Shown piece by piece: positions 17,167 to 25,880 of a stretch of DNA of 64,000 bases. The notes beneath the pieces were generated by a model. It had not been told where the DNA came from, made no database searches, and worked only from the letters and a program-made list of their open reading frames with translations. Source of the DNA: Arthrobacter sp. SPG23 (GTDB lineage Bacteria; Actinomycetota; Actinomycetes; Actinomycetales; Micrococcaceae); NCBI RefSeq assembly GCF_000876655.1, contig NZ_JYCN01000014.1, forward strand, positions 149,107-213,106, given 5' to 3'. The translations under genes and the position numbers were made by a program. Numbering within the stretch: position 1 is the stretch's first letter; the number at the start of each line of letters is the position of its first letter.

Positions 17167-18285
17167 GTGACTGACCAGCTAGAGCGCCTGAACCGACTTC
17201 CCCTCCGGACCAACCTGCGTGGCCTTACCCCGTACGGTGCGCCGCAGCTGGACGTTCCCATCCTGCTCAACGTCAACGAGAATACCCATGGCGTTCCTGC
17301 CGATGTCCTCGTGGCCATCTCCGAAGCCGTCACCGCAGCCGCCGCCGGACTAAACCGCTACCCGGACCGTGAGTTCACCGAACTCCGGGAACGCCTGGCG
17401 GAGTACCTCGGCCACGGCCTGGGGGCTGAAAACATCTGGGCGGCCAACGGGTCCAACGAAGTGCTGCAGCAGATTCTGCAGGCGTTCGGCGGGCCCGGGC
17501 GCACCGCGCTCGGGTTCCCGCCCACGTACTCCATGTACCCCCTCCTGGCGAGCGGGACCGACACTGAATACATCGTCGGCCAGCGTGCAGAGGACTATGG
17601 CCTCAGTGCCGAGTCGGCGGCGCGGCAGGTCCGGGAACTTCAGCCAAACATCGTCTTCCTGTGCTCGCCCAACAATCCCACCGGCACCGGGCTGGGACTG
17701 GATGTGGTGGAGGCCGTGTACGCCGCAGGCGAGGCAAGCCGGACCGTTGTGATCGTCGATGAGGCCTACCACGAATTTGCCCACGACGGTACGCCCAGCG
17801 CCCTGACCCTTCTTCCGGGCCGTGAGCGGCTGATCGTGTCCCGCACCATGAGCAAGGCGTTTGCCCTGGCCGGAGCGCGTCTGGGGTACATGGCGGCCGC
17901 GCCTGAGGTGGCTGACGCGCTGCGGTTGGTGCGGCTGCCCTACCACCTCTCCGCCATCACCCAGGCCACTGCCCTGGCCGCCCTGACGCACCGCGAGGCG
18001 CTCATGGCCGACGTCGAAGACATCAAGCGGCAGCGCGACCGGATCGTCACGGAACTCACCAGGATGGGCCTCAAACCCGCCGCGTCCGACTCCAACTACG
18101 TCTTCTTCGGCGGGCTCGAGGACCCGCACGGGGTCTGGCAGGGCCTGCTCGACCGCGGGGTCCTGATCCGGGACGTCGGCATCCCCGGGCACCTACGCGT
18201 CACCGCAGGCACTGAGACGGAAACCACAGCCTTCCTGGAGGCGCTGGAACTGATCCTGACCGGGCAGCCCAGCGTCCCGGCCTAA
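17167..18285 (+). CDS. hisC: Histidinol-phosphate aminotransferase
   Basis: A 372-residue PLP enzyme of fold type I, converting imidazole-acetol phosphate to histidinol phosphate. The PLP lysine is K230 in [24 protein letters not shown] and VDEAYHEF are further active-site motifs. The GTG start at 17167 lies seven bases after a -10 TAAACT (17155-17160), with TTCAGT 18 bases further up, so the transcript is probably leaderless. It is the first gene of hisC-hisB-hisH-(small ORF)-priA. The missing his genes (hisG, hisI, hisF, hisD) are not in this window. Confidence 0.96.
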   Translation: MTDQLERLNRLPLRTNLRGLTPYGAPQLDVPILLNVNENTHGVPADVLVAISEAVTAAAAGLNRYPDREFTELRERLAEYLGHGLGAENIWAANGSNEVLQQILQAFGGPGRTALGFPPTYSMYPLLASGTDTEYIVGQRAEDYGLSAESAARQVRELQPNIVFLCSPNNPTGTGLGLDVVEAVYAAGEASRTVVIVDEAYHEFAHDGTPSALTLLPGRERLIVSRTMSKAFALAGARLGYMAAAPEVADALRLVRLPYHLSAITQATALAALTHREALMADVEDIKRQRDRIVTELTRMGLKPAASDSNYVFFGGLEDPHGVWQGLLDRGVLIRDVGIPGHLRVTAGTETETTAFLEALELILTGQPSVPA

Positions 18286-18376
18286 ACTGGACTCAGACCC
18301 CCGGTTCCCCTGGGAGCCGGTTGCCACGACGCTGAACCCACACGGAATTCCTCCTTACATCCAAAGGACACAACAC

Positions 18377-19003
18377 ATGAGCACCACCGGATCCATTGCT
18401 GCCGAGGCCCGGACCGCACGCATGGAGCGTTCCACGAGCGAATCGTCCGTGCTCGTCGAAATCAATCTTGACGGCACGGGCATCTCGGACATCAGCACCT
18501 CGGTTCCGTTCTACGACCACATGCTGACGGCGTTGTGCAAGCACTCGCTCATCGACATGACGGTCAAAGCTACCGGCGACATCCACATCGACGTCCACCA
18601 CACCGTGGAGGACGTAGCCATCACCTTTGGCGAGGTACTTCGCACAGCCCTGGGCAACAAGGCCGGCATCCGCCGCTTCGGCGAAGCCACGGTGCCCCTG
18701 GACGAAGCCCTGGCCCACGCCGTGGTTGACGTCTCCGGACGCCCCTACCTGGTGCACGGCGGGGAGCCTGCGGGCCAGGAATACCACCTGATCGGCGGGC
18801 ACTTCACGGGTTCGCTGACCCGTCACGTGTTCGAAGCCATCACCCTGCACGCCGGCATCTGCCTGCACATGAACGTCATCGCGGGCCGGGATCCGCACCA
18901 CATCGTGGAGGCCCAGTTCAAGGCTTTTGCGCGGGCGTTGCGCGCAGCCGTGGAACCTGATCCCCGCGTGGAGGGCATCCCCTCCACCAAGGGTGCACTG
19001 TGA
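18377..19003 (+). CDS. hisB: Imidazoleglycerol-phosphate dehydratase
   Basis: A 208-residue monofunctional HisB that removes water from imidazole glycerol phosphate. The manganese-binding repeats are visible as HHTVED near residues 74-79 and [15 protein letters not shown] near the C-terminus, with DHMLTAL and DLIGGHF-like segments between. No phosphatase domain is fused, as expected outside enterobacteria. An AAAGGA ribosome-binding site precedes ATG 18377, and the stop overlaps hisH (GTGA). Confidence 0.97.
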   Translation: MSTTGSIAAEARTARMERSTSESSVLVEINLDGTGISDISTSVPFYDHMLTALCKHSLIDMTVKATGDIHIDVHHTVEDVAITFGEVLRTALGNKAGIRRFGEATVPLDEALAHAVVDVSGRPYLVHGGEPAGQEYHLIGGHFTGSLTRHVFEAITLHAGICLHMNVIAGRDPHHIVEAQFKAFARALRAAVEPDPRVEGIPSTKGAL

Positions 19004-19761
19004 CCGGCCCGGTCCTTCGCGACGGAGCTATTTTTGATCCTGCCGCGAATGCGAAGCCGGCGTCTCCCGAGGGCAAGCCCACTGTCACCGTCCTGGACTA
19101 CGGCTCCGGGAACGTCCGCTCAGCCGTGCGGGCTCTGGAGCGTGCAGGCGCCGAGGTGATCCTCAGCGCCAAGCCGGAAGACGTACTGAATGCCGACGGA
19201 CTGCTGGTGCCGGGGGTCGGCGCCTTCGAAACCGTCATGCGCGAACTCAAGGCAGTGGACGCCATCCGGATGATCGGCCGGCGCGTCGCAGGCGGCCGTC
19301 CCGTCCTGGGCATCTGCGTAGGCCTCCAAGTGCTTTTCGAAGCCGGAGTGGAGCACGGCACCGAAGCGGAGGGCATGGGGGAATGGCCCGGCAAAGTTGA
19401 ACTGCTGCCTGCCGAAGTGGTGCCCCACATGGGCTGGAACACCGTGAAGGTTCCGGAAGGATCCAGGCTCTTCGAGGGCGTCGAAAACGAACGCTTCTAC
19501 TTTGTCCACTCCTACGGTGTGCAGCACTGGGACTTTGACGTCATCCAGCCCCGCATGGCGGCCCCGCTCGTCACGTGGTCCGAGCACGGCGCACCGTTCG
19601 TCGCCGCCGTGGAGAACGGGCCGCTGTGCGCCACCCAGTTCCACCCGGAAAAGTCCGGCGACGCCGGCGCCCGGCTGCTCCGCAACTGGGTCAACAGCCT
19701 GCGGCGCGGCCAGGGTGCCGCCCCCGCAGCCGCCCCTGCCGGTACCGGACCGGCCGCCTAG
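19000..19761 (+). CDS. hisH: Imidazole glycerol phosphate synthase, glutaminase subunit HisH
   Basis: A class I glutamine amidotransferase that feeds ammonia to HisF. The catalytic triad is C106 (GICVGLQ), H215 and E217 (QFHPEKSG). At 253 residues it is longer than usual (about 205): there is a 27-residue N-terminal addition before [13 protein letters not shown] and an Ala/Gly/Pro-rich tail of about 22 residues. The GTG start overlaps the hisB stop. An internal start would remove the extension, but none has a clear ribosome-binding site. HisF is not adjacent. Confidence 0.95.
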   Translation: MTGPVLRDGAIFDPAANAKPASPEGKPTVTVLDYGSGNVRSAVRALERAGAEVILSAKPEDVLNADGLLVPGVGAFETVMRELKAVDAIRMIGRRVAGGRPVLGICVGLQVLFEAGVEHGTEAEGMGEWPGKVELLPAEVVPHMGWNTVKVPEGSRLFEGVENERFYFVHSYGVQHWDFDVIQPRMAAPLVTWSEHGAPFVAAVENGPLCATQFHPEKSGDAGARLLRNWVNSLRRGQGAAPAAAPAGTGPAA

Positions 19762-19920
19762 ATGTGGTCGATCGTCCTGATGGGCCTCGCCGGCCTGCTC
19801 GTCGGCGGGGCGTTGTCCTTCAGGCAGCAGCACAAGCCCCTCTGGACCCAGATCGTTTTCTACATTCTGGCCGGAATGGCGCTGCTGGCCGCCTACCTGC
19901 TTACCCTGCCGGCCAGCTAG
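19762..19920 (+). CDS. Small hydrophobic membrane protein in his operon
   Basis: An ATG immediately after the hisH stop opens a 52-residue frame (MWSIVLMGLAGLL...LPAS). Two predicted membrane helices, residues 1-16 and about 31-49, flank a short charged loop (SFRQQHKPLWTQ). No known family is recognised. Zero-base spacing from hisH and 54 bases to priA make co-translation likely, and codon usage matches the neighbours. It could be a genuine small membrane protein conserved in this family. No link to histidine synthesis can be claimed. Confidence 0.7.
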   Translation: MWSIVLMGLAGLLVGGALSFRQQHKPLWTQIVFYILAGMALLAAYLLTLPAS

Positions 19921-19974
19921 CCGGGCCCGAACCTCCCGATCAACGCAGCTTCACTACAACCTGAGGACCTGAAG

Positions 19975-20721
19975 ATGACCACCGAAACGCCGCTGCCCGT
20001 ACTGGAACTGCTGCCCGCCGTCGACGTCGTGAACGGCCAGGCGGTCCGCCTGGTCCAGGGCGAAGCCGGCAGCGAGACGAGCTACGGCACGCCGCTGGAA
20101 GCTGCGCTCAACTGGCAGGAACAGGGCGCCGAGTGGGTCCACCTTGTGGACTTGGATGCCGCCTTCGGCCGCGGCTCGAACGCGGAACTGCTCCGCGAAG
20201 TGGTGGGCCGGCTGGACATCAAGGTGGAACTTTCCGGCGGCCTGCGCGATGATGAGTCGCTCGAAAAGGCCCTGGACCTGGGCGTTGCCCGCGTGAACCT
20301 TGGCACCGCTGCCCTCGAAAACCCGGAGTGGACGGCGCGCGCCATCGACCGCTTTGGCGACAAGATCGCCGTCGGCCTCGACGTTCGCGGAACCACGCTG
20401 GCAGGCCGTGGCTGGACCAAGGAAGGCGGCGACCTCTGGGACGTGCTGGCACGCCTTGAAGAGGCCGGCTGCGCCCGCTATGTGGTCACCGACGTCACCA
20501 AGGACGGCACCCTGCAGGGCCCCAACGTTGAGCTGCTCCGCCAGATGGTGGAAAAGACGGGTAAGCCGGTGGTGGCCTCGGGCGGCATCTCCAGCCTGGA
20601 AGACCTCAAGGTCCTGCGCTCCCTTGTTCCCCTGGGCGTTGAAGGCGCCATCGTTGGCAAGGCGCTCTACGCCGGTGCGTTCACGCTGCCGGAAGCGCTG
20701 GATGTAGCCGGCCGCCGCTAG
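19975..20721 (+). CDS. priA: Phosphoribosyl isomerase A (HisA/TrpF)
   Basis: A 248-residue (beta/alpha)8 isomerase. Actinobacterial PriA isomerises both ProFAR (histidine) and PRA (tryptophan). By alignment to the M. tuberculosis enzyme, the key residues appear as D17, R25, S87, D136, R145 and W147 (GRGW), T172 and D177. The Arg/Trp pair in the mobile loop is the mark of the dual-specificity form. The ATG at 19975 follows a purine-rich GAAG. I predict the genome lacks a separate trpF, which cannot be tested here. Confidence 0.95.
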   Translation: MTTETPLPVLELLPAVDVVNGQAVRLVQGEAGSETSYGTPLEAALNWQEQGAEWVHLVDLDAAFGRGSNAELLREVVGRLDIKVELSGGLRDDESLEKALDLGVARVNLGTAALENPEWTARAIDRFGDKIAVGLDVRGTTLAGRGWTKEGGDLWDVLARLEEAGCARYVVTDVTKDGTLQGPNVELLRQMVEKTGKPVVASGGISSLEDLKVLRSLVPLGVEGAIVGKALYAGAFTLPEALDVAGRR

Positions 20722-20734
20722 GCAGGCAGCCATC

Positions 20735-21634
20735 ATGGAACAGCGACCTCCAGCTTCCCGGGAACTGCCCGGCCACATCGCGGCCGCCCTGGCCGGCTCC
20801 GGCGGCGCCACGGATTCCGCCGGGCAGCCCTGGGCGGGCCGCAGCCTCGCCGGCGAGGATGCGAAGATCCATAACTTCGAGGACGACGACGGCACGGCCG
20901 ACGCCGGTTTCCTCGCCGCCGTCACGGCTCTCCGCTCGGCCGCGGGCGACGAAGCTGCCGTGGTGGCGTCCCTGGCCAACGCCCGGGTTTTCGTTCCGAT
21001 CGTTGCCCAGCTGGCCGAAGAGAGCGAACACCCGGCCGGTCCGGAAGGTCAGCAGCACGGGGACAAGCTCCACGGGGATAAGCAAGCGGATATGGCGCTC
21101 GTAACGCTGAAGGCGCCGGACGGGCGGACGGCGATGCCCGTCTTCACGTCGGCCGCGGCGCTGGAAGCGTGGCACCCGCAGGCCCGGCCGGTGGCGGTGT
21201 ATGCCGCCCGGGCGGCACTGTCCGCGGTGTCCGAAGGTGCCGAACTCCTGGTCCTGGACCCCGGCTCCGAGTACACGTTCGTCGTCCGCCGGCCGGCCGT
21301 CTGGGCCCTCGCCCAGCAGCAGGAATGGCTGCCGTCCTACGCAGATCCCGAGCTTGCCCGCGCCATGGCGGAGGCAACAGCCGGCTACCCGCCCGTGCGG
21401 CGTGTCGAACTCGCGCCGGGAGGCGGTGTCGCCTCGGCAACAGCCGGCGGCGCTATTGTGCCGGGCGGCGGTCCGGGCCCGGAGCTCCGGGTGGTGTTGT
21501 ACCTGGCAGACGGCCTGGATGCGGCCGGCGTCCAGGCGCTAGTGGCAGGACTTAACGCCGAGTGGTCCCGGAATGCAGTCTTCGCCGAGCGGGTTGACTC
21601 GATCGAGGTAAAGTTGCAGCGCGTAGCAGAGTAG
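20735..21634 (+). CDS. SseB family protein
   Basis: A 299-residue protein with two SseB-like regions: LAAVTALRSAAGDEAAVVASLANARVFVPIVAQL (about 50-95) and MALVTLKAPDGRTAMPVFTSAAALEAW (about 120-145), then a C-terminal domain ending in HSIEVKLQRV-like sequence. In actinobacteria such genes regularly follow hisA/priA. Their function is unknown; the enterobacterial name derives from a secretion-system chaperone and does not transfer. There is no signal peptide or membrane segment. It lies 13 bases after priA, so it is probably in the same operon. Confidence 0.85.
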   Translation: MEQRPPASRELPGHIAAALAGSGGATDSAGQPWAGRSLAGEDAKIHNFEDDDGTADAGFLAAVTALRSAAGDEAAVVASLANARVFVPIVAQLAEESEHPAGPEGQQHGDKLHGDKQADMALVTLKAPDGRTAMPVFTSAAALEAWHPQARPVAVYAARAALSAVSEGAELLVLDPGSEYTFVVRRPAVWALAQQQEWLPSYADPELARAMAEATAGYPPVRRVELAPGGGVASATAGGAIVPGGGPGPELRVVLYLADGLDAAGVQALVAGLNAEWSRNAVFAERVDSIEVKLQRVAE

Positions 21635-21692
21635 CCGGCGGCAGGCGGGGCACACCCCGGTCCTCCCTCCGACAGGATGAAGGACGTAGCCC

Positions 21693-23003
21693 GTGAATTT
21701 CGCTCTTTACAAGGAGCTCTTGGCAGTCAGGCCCATCAGGCGTCTGCTGACTGTCGGAATGATAGCCCGCATTCCGCACTCCGCGGCCGGAGTGCTGCTG
21801 ACGCTGCACATCGTCCTGACCCTGGGCGAGGGTTATGCCGCCGCCGGGGCCGCGGCAGCGGTGATGACCATTGGCATCGCCCTCGGTGCACCGTGGCGGG
21901 GGCGGCGGGTGGACACCGTAGGCCTTCGCAAGGCATTGATTCCTTCCGTGGTCTCGGAGACTGTCATCTGGTCCGTGGTGCCGCATGTTTCCTACCAGTG
22001 GCTGCTGGCGCTCGTGTTCGTCGGGGGACTCCTCACGCTGCCCATCTTCAGCGTGGTGCGACAGTCCCTGGGCGTGCTGGCAAGCGGCGAGCAGCGGCGG
22101 ACGGCATTCGCGCTGGATGCGATCTCCACGGAACTGGTCTTTATGCTCGGCCCGGCCGCCGGCGCCATTGTGGCCACCGCCGGGTACTCGGTTGTCGGGC
22201 TGACCGTGGTGGGCGTCTGCACGTCCGTGGCCGGACTCTTCCTGATGCGGTTCAACCCGCCCACCCGCAGTGCGGCGCCGGATGAAGAATACGAAACGGA
22301 CCAGCAGGAAGGCGCGGAAGTTGCGGTCGTCGCGGCGTCTCCGGCGCACCTGCAGGAAGCAGCGGCGGAACTCGCTCCCGTAGCGGCCGGTGAGCTCCGT
22401 CGCTCAGGCTTGCGGCACACGGTGGCACACAACTTCGCCTGGTTTACCGCAGCCGTGGCGGCGGTCTTCGCCGTGGCCGCCGGGGCAGGCATGGTGCTCA
22501 GCGGCACGGACGTGGGGATCGTTGCCGCATTGGAGACCGGGGGGCATCAGGCGGAGATCGGGCTGGTCTTTCTCTTCTGGTGCGCGGCTTCCGTGGTCGG
22601 CGGCCTCCTCTACGGCGCGATGCACCGGCCGGTTTCGCCGATTCTCCTCCTGCTCGGCATGGCCGCCCTCACCATCCCGATGGGGTTCGCCCGGGACACG
22701 CTGACGCTGTGCCTGCTGTCGTTGCTGCCCGGGTTGCTGTGTGCTCCGGTCCTGTCCGCTGCGTCGGAAAAGGTGGCGGACCTTGTGGAGGAGGCCCGCC
22801 GCGGCGAGGCCATGGGCTGGTACGGGTCCGCGCTCACCGCCGGCGTGGCCCTCGGCGCTCCCCTGGCGGGGGTGTTCATCGACGGAATCGGGCCGTCCGC
22901 CGGATTTGTTTCGGTGGGCGCTGCCGGGGTTGTGCTCTGCCTGTTCGGCCTGGCGCTGCAGCACCGGAGGCGCCGGCGCGGCGTGGTTGCCGAGGCCGGC
23001 TAA
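21693..23003 (+). CDS. MFS transporter
   Basis: A 436-residue polytopic membrane protein with a major facilitator pattern, about 12 helices in two halves. The halves are joined by an acidic cytoplasmic loop (around residues 192-232, EEYETDQQEGAE). GTG 21693 has AAGGA nine bases upstream. The N-terminal half carries RIPHSAAGVLLTLHIVLTLG and GAPWRGRRVDTVGLRKALIP, the latter resembling the loop 2-3 motif. This type of exporter commonly follows the his-sseB genes in Micrococcaceae; the substrate is unknown. The gene ends before a strong bidirectional hairpin. Confidence 0.87.
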   Translation: MNFALYKELLAVRPIRRLLTVGMIARIPHSAAGVLLTLHIVLTLGEGYAAAGAAAAVMTIGIALGAPWRGRRVDTVGLRKALIPSVVSETVIWSVVPHVSYQWLLALVFVGGLLTLPIFSVVRQSLGVLASGEQRRTAFALDAISTELVFMLGPAAGAIVATAGYSVVGLTVVGVCTSVAGLFLMRFNPPTRSAAPDEEYETDQQEGAEVAVVAASPAHLQEAAAELAPVAAGELRRSGLRHTVAHNFAWFTAAVAAVFAVAAGAGMVLSGTDVGIVAALETGGHQAEIGLVFLFWCAASVVGGLLYGAMHRPVSPILLLLGMAALTIPMGFARDTLTLCLLSLLPGLLCAPVLSAASEKVADLVEEARRGEAMGWYGSALTAGVALGAPLAGVFIDGIGPSAGFVSVGAAGVVLCLFGLALQHRRRRRGVVAEAG

Positions 23004-23020
23004 ATTCCCGGACAGACACG

Positions 23021-23065
23021 ACGACGGCGGCGGGCGGACCGGATTGGTCCGCCCGCCGCCGTCGT
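23021..23065. terminator. Bidirectional terminator (20-bp perfect stem)
   Basis: Perfect 20-base arms at 23021-23040 and 23046-23065 surround the loop GGATT, between the convergent MFS and DUF1844 genes. Confidence 0.92.
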
Positions 23066-23082
23066 GCGACCCGTTGAAGTGC

Positions 23083-23481
23083 CTAGTTAACCGGCCCGGT
23101 GTACTTTTCCCCCGGACCCTTGCCGGGGGCGTCCGGAATGATCGACTCCTCGCGGAACGCCAACTGCAGGGAACGCAGCCCGTCGCGCAACGGGCCGGCG
23201 TGCTGGGAACCAATCTCCGGCGCTGCGGCGGTCACGAGTCCGGCCAGGGCGGTGATCAGCTTACGGGCCTCATCCAGGTCCTTGAGCTCCTCGGCATTTT
23301 CCTCGGCGGCAAGGCCGAGCTTGACGGCCGACGCGCTCATGAGGTGCACAGCGGCGGTGGTGATGACCTCGATGGCAGGGACCTCGGAGATGTCGCGGAT
23401 CTGCTGCGACACCTGCTCCTGGCCGTCCCGCTGACCGGCGGCGGGCTCGAAAACGTGTGAATTACTGTCTGAAGTGCTCAT
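23083..23481 (-). CDS. DUF1844 domain protein
   Basis: A 132-residue soluble protein. The DUF1844 core is visible as EVPAIEVITTAAVHLMSASAVKLGLA and LDEARKLITALAGLVTAAAP, ending in LRDGLRSLQLAFREES. The gene is divergent from infC in many actinobacteria. The function is unknown; the conserved linkage to the initiation-factor operon suggests a translation-related role. It shares the intergenic region 23482-23825 with infC. Confidence 0.87.
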   Translation of the reverse strand: MSTSDSNSHVFEPAAGQRDGQEQVSQQIRDISEVPAIEVITTAAVHLMSASAVKLGLAAEENAEELKDLDEARKLITALAGLVTAAAPEIGSQHAGPLRDGLRSLQLAFREESIIPDAPGKGPGEKYTGPVN

Positions 23482-23825
23482 ACTGGTAAGCTTGTCACAG
23501 ACCGACTGAATGTCGTTATTTTTCTATGTGGAACCAGCTACTGCGAATGTGCAGTATCCGGGCTTCAGTCTGTAGAATCGACTTCAGTTTGCAAGCGGAG
23601 TTCTCTCCCACCCGCGTCAGCCGTTTTCCCGGAAGTCATTTCCGCGGAAGCCAAGGTTGCCGGGTACTTGGTCGGGCGGTCCACGGCAGCGTCAGTTGCC
23701 AGGAACGCGTACAGCCTCTCCGGAGGCGGCGTACATCCGATCTTCGAGGCCTTCGATTGCTCCGGCAATTGGGGGCCTTCTCTATTTGCCGGTGGAATAC
23801 TCATCTCAACCACAGGAGTTCTAAC
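23482..23825 (+). promoter_or_regulatory. infC promoter and long leader
   Basis: There are 344 bases between the divergent DUF1844 start and infC. A candidate promoter is TGCAGT (23550-23555), 17 bases, TAGAAT (23573-23578), giving a leader of about 240 bases. It contains a hairpin GCCTC-TCCG-GAGGC (23714-23727). The infC frame remains open throughout the leader, but without an initiator in good context. Long structured leaders that mediate IF3 or L20 feedback are known for this operon in other bacteria. Confidence 0.6.
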
Positions 23826-24923
23826 ATTAGCGAGCCAAGAATCAATGAGCGTATCCGCGTCCCCGAGGTGCGGCTGGTCGGCCCTGCAGGTGAACAGGTA
23901 GGAATCGTCCGTATTGAGGACGCCCTGCGTTTGGCTGCCGAGTCCGACCTTGATCTCGTTGAAGTTGCACCGCAGGCCAAGCCTCCGGTGTGCAAGCTGA
24001 TGGACTTCGGCAAGTACAAGTACGAAGCCGCTGTCAAGGCACGCGAGGCCCGGAAGAACCAGACCAACACGGTTCTCAAGGAAATCCGTTTCCGGCTGAA
24101 GATCGACACCCACGACTACGAGACCAAGCGCGGCCACGCCCTCCGCTTCCTCGGCGCCGGGGACAAGGTCAAGGCCATGATCCAGTTCCGCGGCCGCGAA
24201 CAGCAGCGTCCGGAAATGGGCATCCGCCTGCTCCAGCGCTTCGCCGACGACGTCGCCGAAGTGGGCGTTGTCGAGTCCAGCCCCCGTATCGACGGCCGCA
24301 ACATGGTCATGGTTGTGGGTCCGCTGAAGAACAAGGCTGAGGCCAAGGCCGAAGCTCGCCGTGCGACGCAGCGCGCTGAAGCCAAGGCGCAGAACGAAGC
24401 CAAGGCCAGCGGCCGTGTTGACGTCAGCCGCGACCAGCCCGCTATGACGCAGTCCCTTGCGGACCTGCTTCCTGAGGGTTTCGCGGTAAACACCGAAGAA
24501 GCAGCGCCCGAGGCCAGCACTGAGGCCGCTCCGGTCTCGGCCAGCGCCGAGGCACCTGCCGAAGCGGTTGCGGCACCGGAAGCCGAGGCCCCGGCCACGG
24601 AAGCTCCCAAGCAGGAAGCCCCGAAGCAGGAGGCCCCTGCCGAGGAAGCTCCCAAGGCGGCACCGGTCAAGGAAGCTCCGAAGCAGGAAGCTCCGAAGCA
24701 GGCAGCGCCGAAACGCGAGGCCCCCAAGGCAGCGCCGCGTCCTGCGGTCAGCAAGCCTGCAGCGGCCAAGGCACCTGAGGCGCCCAGGCCTGCAGCGGCC
24801 GCCCCCGTGGCGCCGAAGCCGGCCGGAGTGCCCTCGCCGCCCAAGCCGGTAGCACGGCCCGCTGCGCCCAAGCCTGCAGCACGGCCGGCCGCTCCCAAGC
24901 CGGGCACCAAGAAGACCAACTAG
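23826..24923 (+). CDS. infC: Translation initiation factor IF-3 (ATT start, extended C-terminus)
   Basis: IF3 binds the 30S subunit and checks start codons. The conserved sequence begins at [14 protein letters not shown], and the codon before it is ATT (23826-23828), preceded by AGGAG with a seven-base spacer. ATT is the rare start used by infC in many bacteria so that IF3 represses its own synthesis. The N-domain (to about 75), the basic linker helix and the C-domain ([15 protein letters not shown] to [10 protein letters not shown], about 86-166) are all present. Beyond residue 170 comes about 195 residues rich in Ala, Pro, Glu and Lys with repeated KQEAP-type units; the standard protein has about 180 residues in total. 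Confidence 0.96.
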   Translation: MSEPRINERIRVPEVRLVGPAGEQVGIVRIEDALRLAAESDLDLVEVAPQAKPPVCKLMDFGKYKYEAAVKAREARKNQTNTVLKEIRFRLKIDTHDYETKRGHALRFLGAGDKVKAMIQFRGREQQRPEMGIRLLQRFADDVAEVGVVESSPRIDGRNMVMVVGPLKNKAEAKAEARRATQRAEAKAQNEAKASGRVDVSRDQPAMTQSLADLLPEGFAVNTEEAAPEASTEAAPVSASAEAPAEAVAAPEAEAPATEAPKQEAPKQEAPAEEAPKAAPVKEAPKQEAPKQAAPKREAPKAAPRPAVSKPAAAKAPEAPRPAAAAPVAPKPAGVPSPPKPVARPAAPKPAARPAAPKPGTKKTN

Positions 24924-24929
24924 TTCAAA

Positions 24930-24957
24930 GCTGCGCGCAGCATCGCCCGCGCGCAGC
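24930..24957. terminator. Intercistronic hairpin infC-rpmI
   Basis: GCTGCGCGC (24930-24938) pairs perfectly with GCGCGCAGC (24949-24957). It has no T-tract, so it more likely attenuates or punctuates RNA processing between infC and rpmI than ends transcription. Confidence 0.5.
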
Positions 24958-25039
24958 AAGCAACCAGCACGCCGCCCGCAGGGGTGGCTGCACGAAAGAC
25001 TGCAGACATGTCTGCGGATACGTAAGGAGATCGGTTCCC

Positions 25040-25234
25040 ATGCCGAAGATGAAGACCCACAGTGGTGCTAAGAAGCGCTTCAAGCTGACCGGCAGCGGCA
25101 AGCTGCGCCGCCAGCAGGCAAACCGCCGCCACTACCTCGAGCACAAGTCCTCCAGGCTGACCCGTCGCCTCGCCGGCGACAAGATCGTCTTCAAGGGCGA
25201 CGCCAAGGTCATCCGGAAGATGCTCGGCATCTAA
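25040..25234 (+). CDS. rpmI: 50S ribosomal protein L35
   Basis: A 64-residue basic protein, the standard length, beginning [20 protein letters not shown] and containing the family's [17 protein letters not shown] lies 12 bases before ATG 25040. It is the second gene of infC-rpmI-rplT. Its single domain sits in the large subunit near the peptidyl-transferase side. Confidence 0.98.
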   Translation: MPKMKTHSGAKKRFKLTGSGKLRRQQANRRHYLEHKSSRLTRRLAGDKIVFKGDAKVIRKMLGI

Positions 25235-25353
25235 GTTCCAAGTTCTCTGACAGCTCGCCACCTGGCAGCGGTCAACTACCAAAAAGGCTTCTCAGGCCAG
25301 CCGGTTGTTCCGGCAGTAGTCGCTTGGGATCAGAATTCTGAAGGAGTACGCAC

Positions 25354-25827
25354 GTGGCACGTGTGAAGAGGGCGGTCAACGCCCACAAGAAGCGCCGGGT
25401 TATCCTTGAACGCGCAAAGGGCTACCGTGGACAGCGTTCACGCCTGTACCGCAAGGCCAAAGAGCAGCTGCTGCACTCGTTTGTGTACAGCTACGGTGAC
25501 CGCAAGAAGAAGAAGGGCGACTTCCGCCGCCTGTGGATCCAGCGCATCAACGCTGCATCCCGCGCCAACGGCCTGACCTACAACCGTCTGATCCAGGGCC
25601 TGAAGGCCGCTGAGGTCGAGGTTGACCGCCGTATGCTGGCCGAGCTGGCTGTTTCCGACGCCAACGCTTTCGCCGCCCTGGTGCAGGTTGCCAAGGACTC
25701 GCTGCCTGCTGACACTTCCGCGCCGGCCGTCTCGGCTGAAGCCGCCCCGAAGGCCAAGGCTGCCAAGAAGCCTGCCGCCAAGAAGGCCGCTGCGAAGAAG
25801 CCTGCCGCCGAAGAGGCCGCCAAGTAG
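25354..25827 (+). CDS. rplT: 50S ribosomal protein L20 with basic C-terminal tail
   Basis: L20 organises 23S rRNA early in large-subunit assembly. The conserved part ([20 protein letters not shown] to [12 protein letters not shown], about 115-118 residues) is followed by about 40 residues of Ala/Lys-rich repeats (KKPAAKKAA). The total of 157 residues exceeds the usual length of roughly 120. GTG 25354 has GAAGGAG upstream. The tail resembles those of actinobacterial histone-like proteins and probably contacts RNA. No L20-binding pseudoknot can be confirmed by eye. Confidence 0.97.
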   Translation: MARVKRAVNAHKKRRVILERAKGYRGQRSRLYRKAKEQLLHSFVYSYGDRKKKKGDFRRLWIQRINAASRANGLTYNRLIQGLKAAEVEVDRRMLAELAVSDANAFAALVQVAKDSLPADTSAPAVSAEAAPKAKAAKKPAAKKAAAKKPAAEEAAK

Positions 25828-25880
25828 CACCCGTTCTGGGTAGTTCAAGGACTGGTGGCAACAGCCACTAAAGTTCTTAT

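Noticed and set aside
23526..23825. 100-codon upstream extension of infC in the same frame
   Set aside because: The sequence is Arg/Ser/Leu-rich without a domain, contains the promoter -10, and lacks a start with a ribosome-binding site. The conserved protein begins at ATT 23826.
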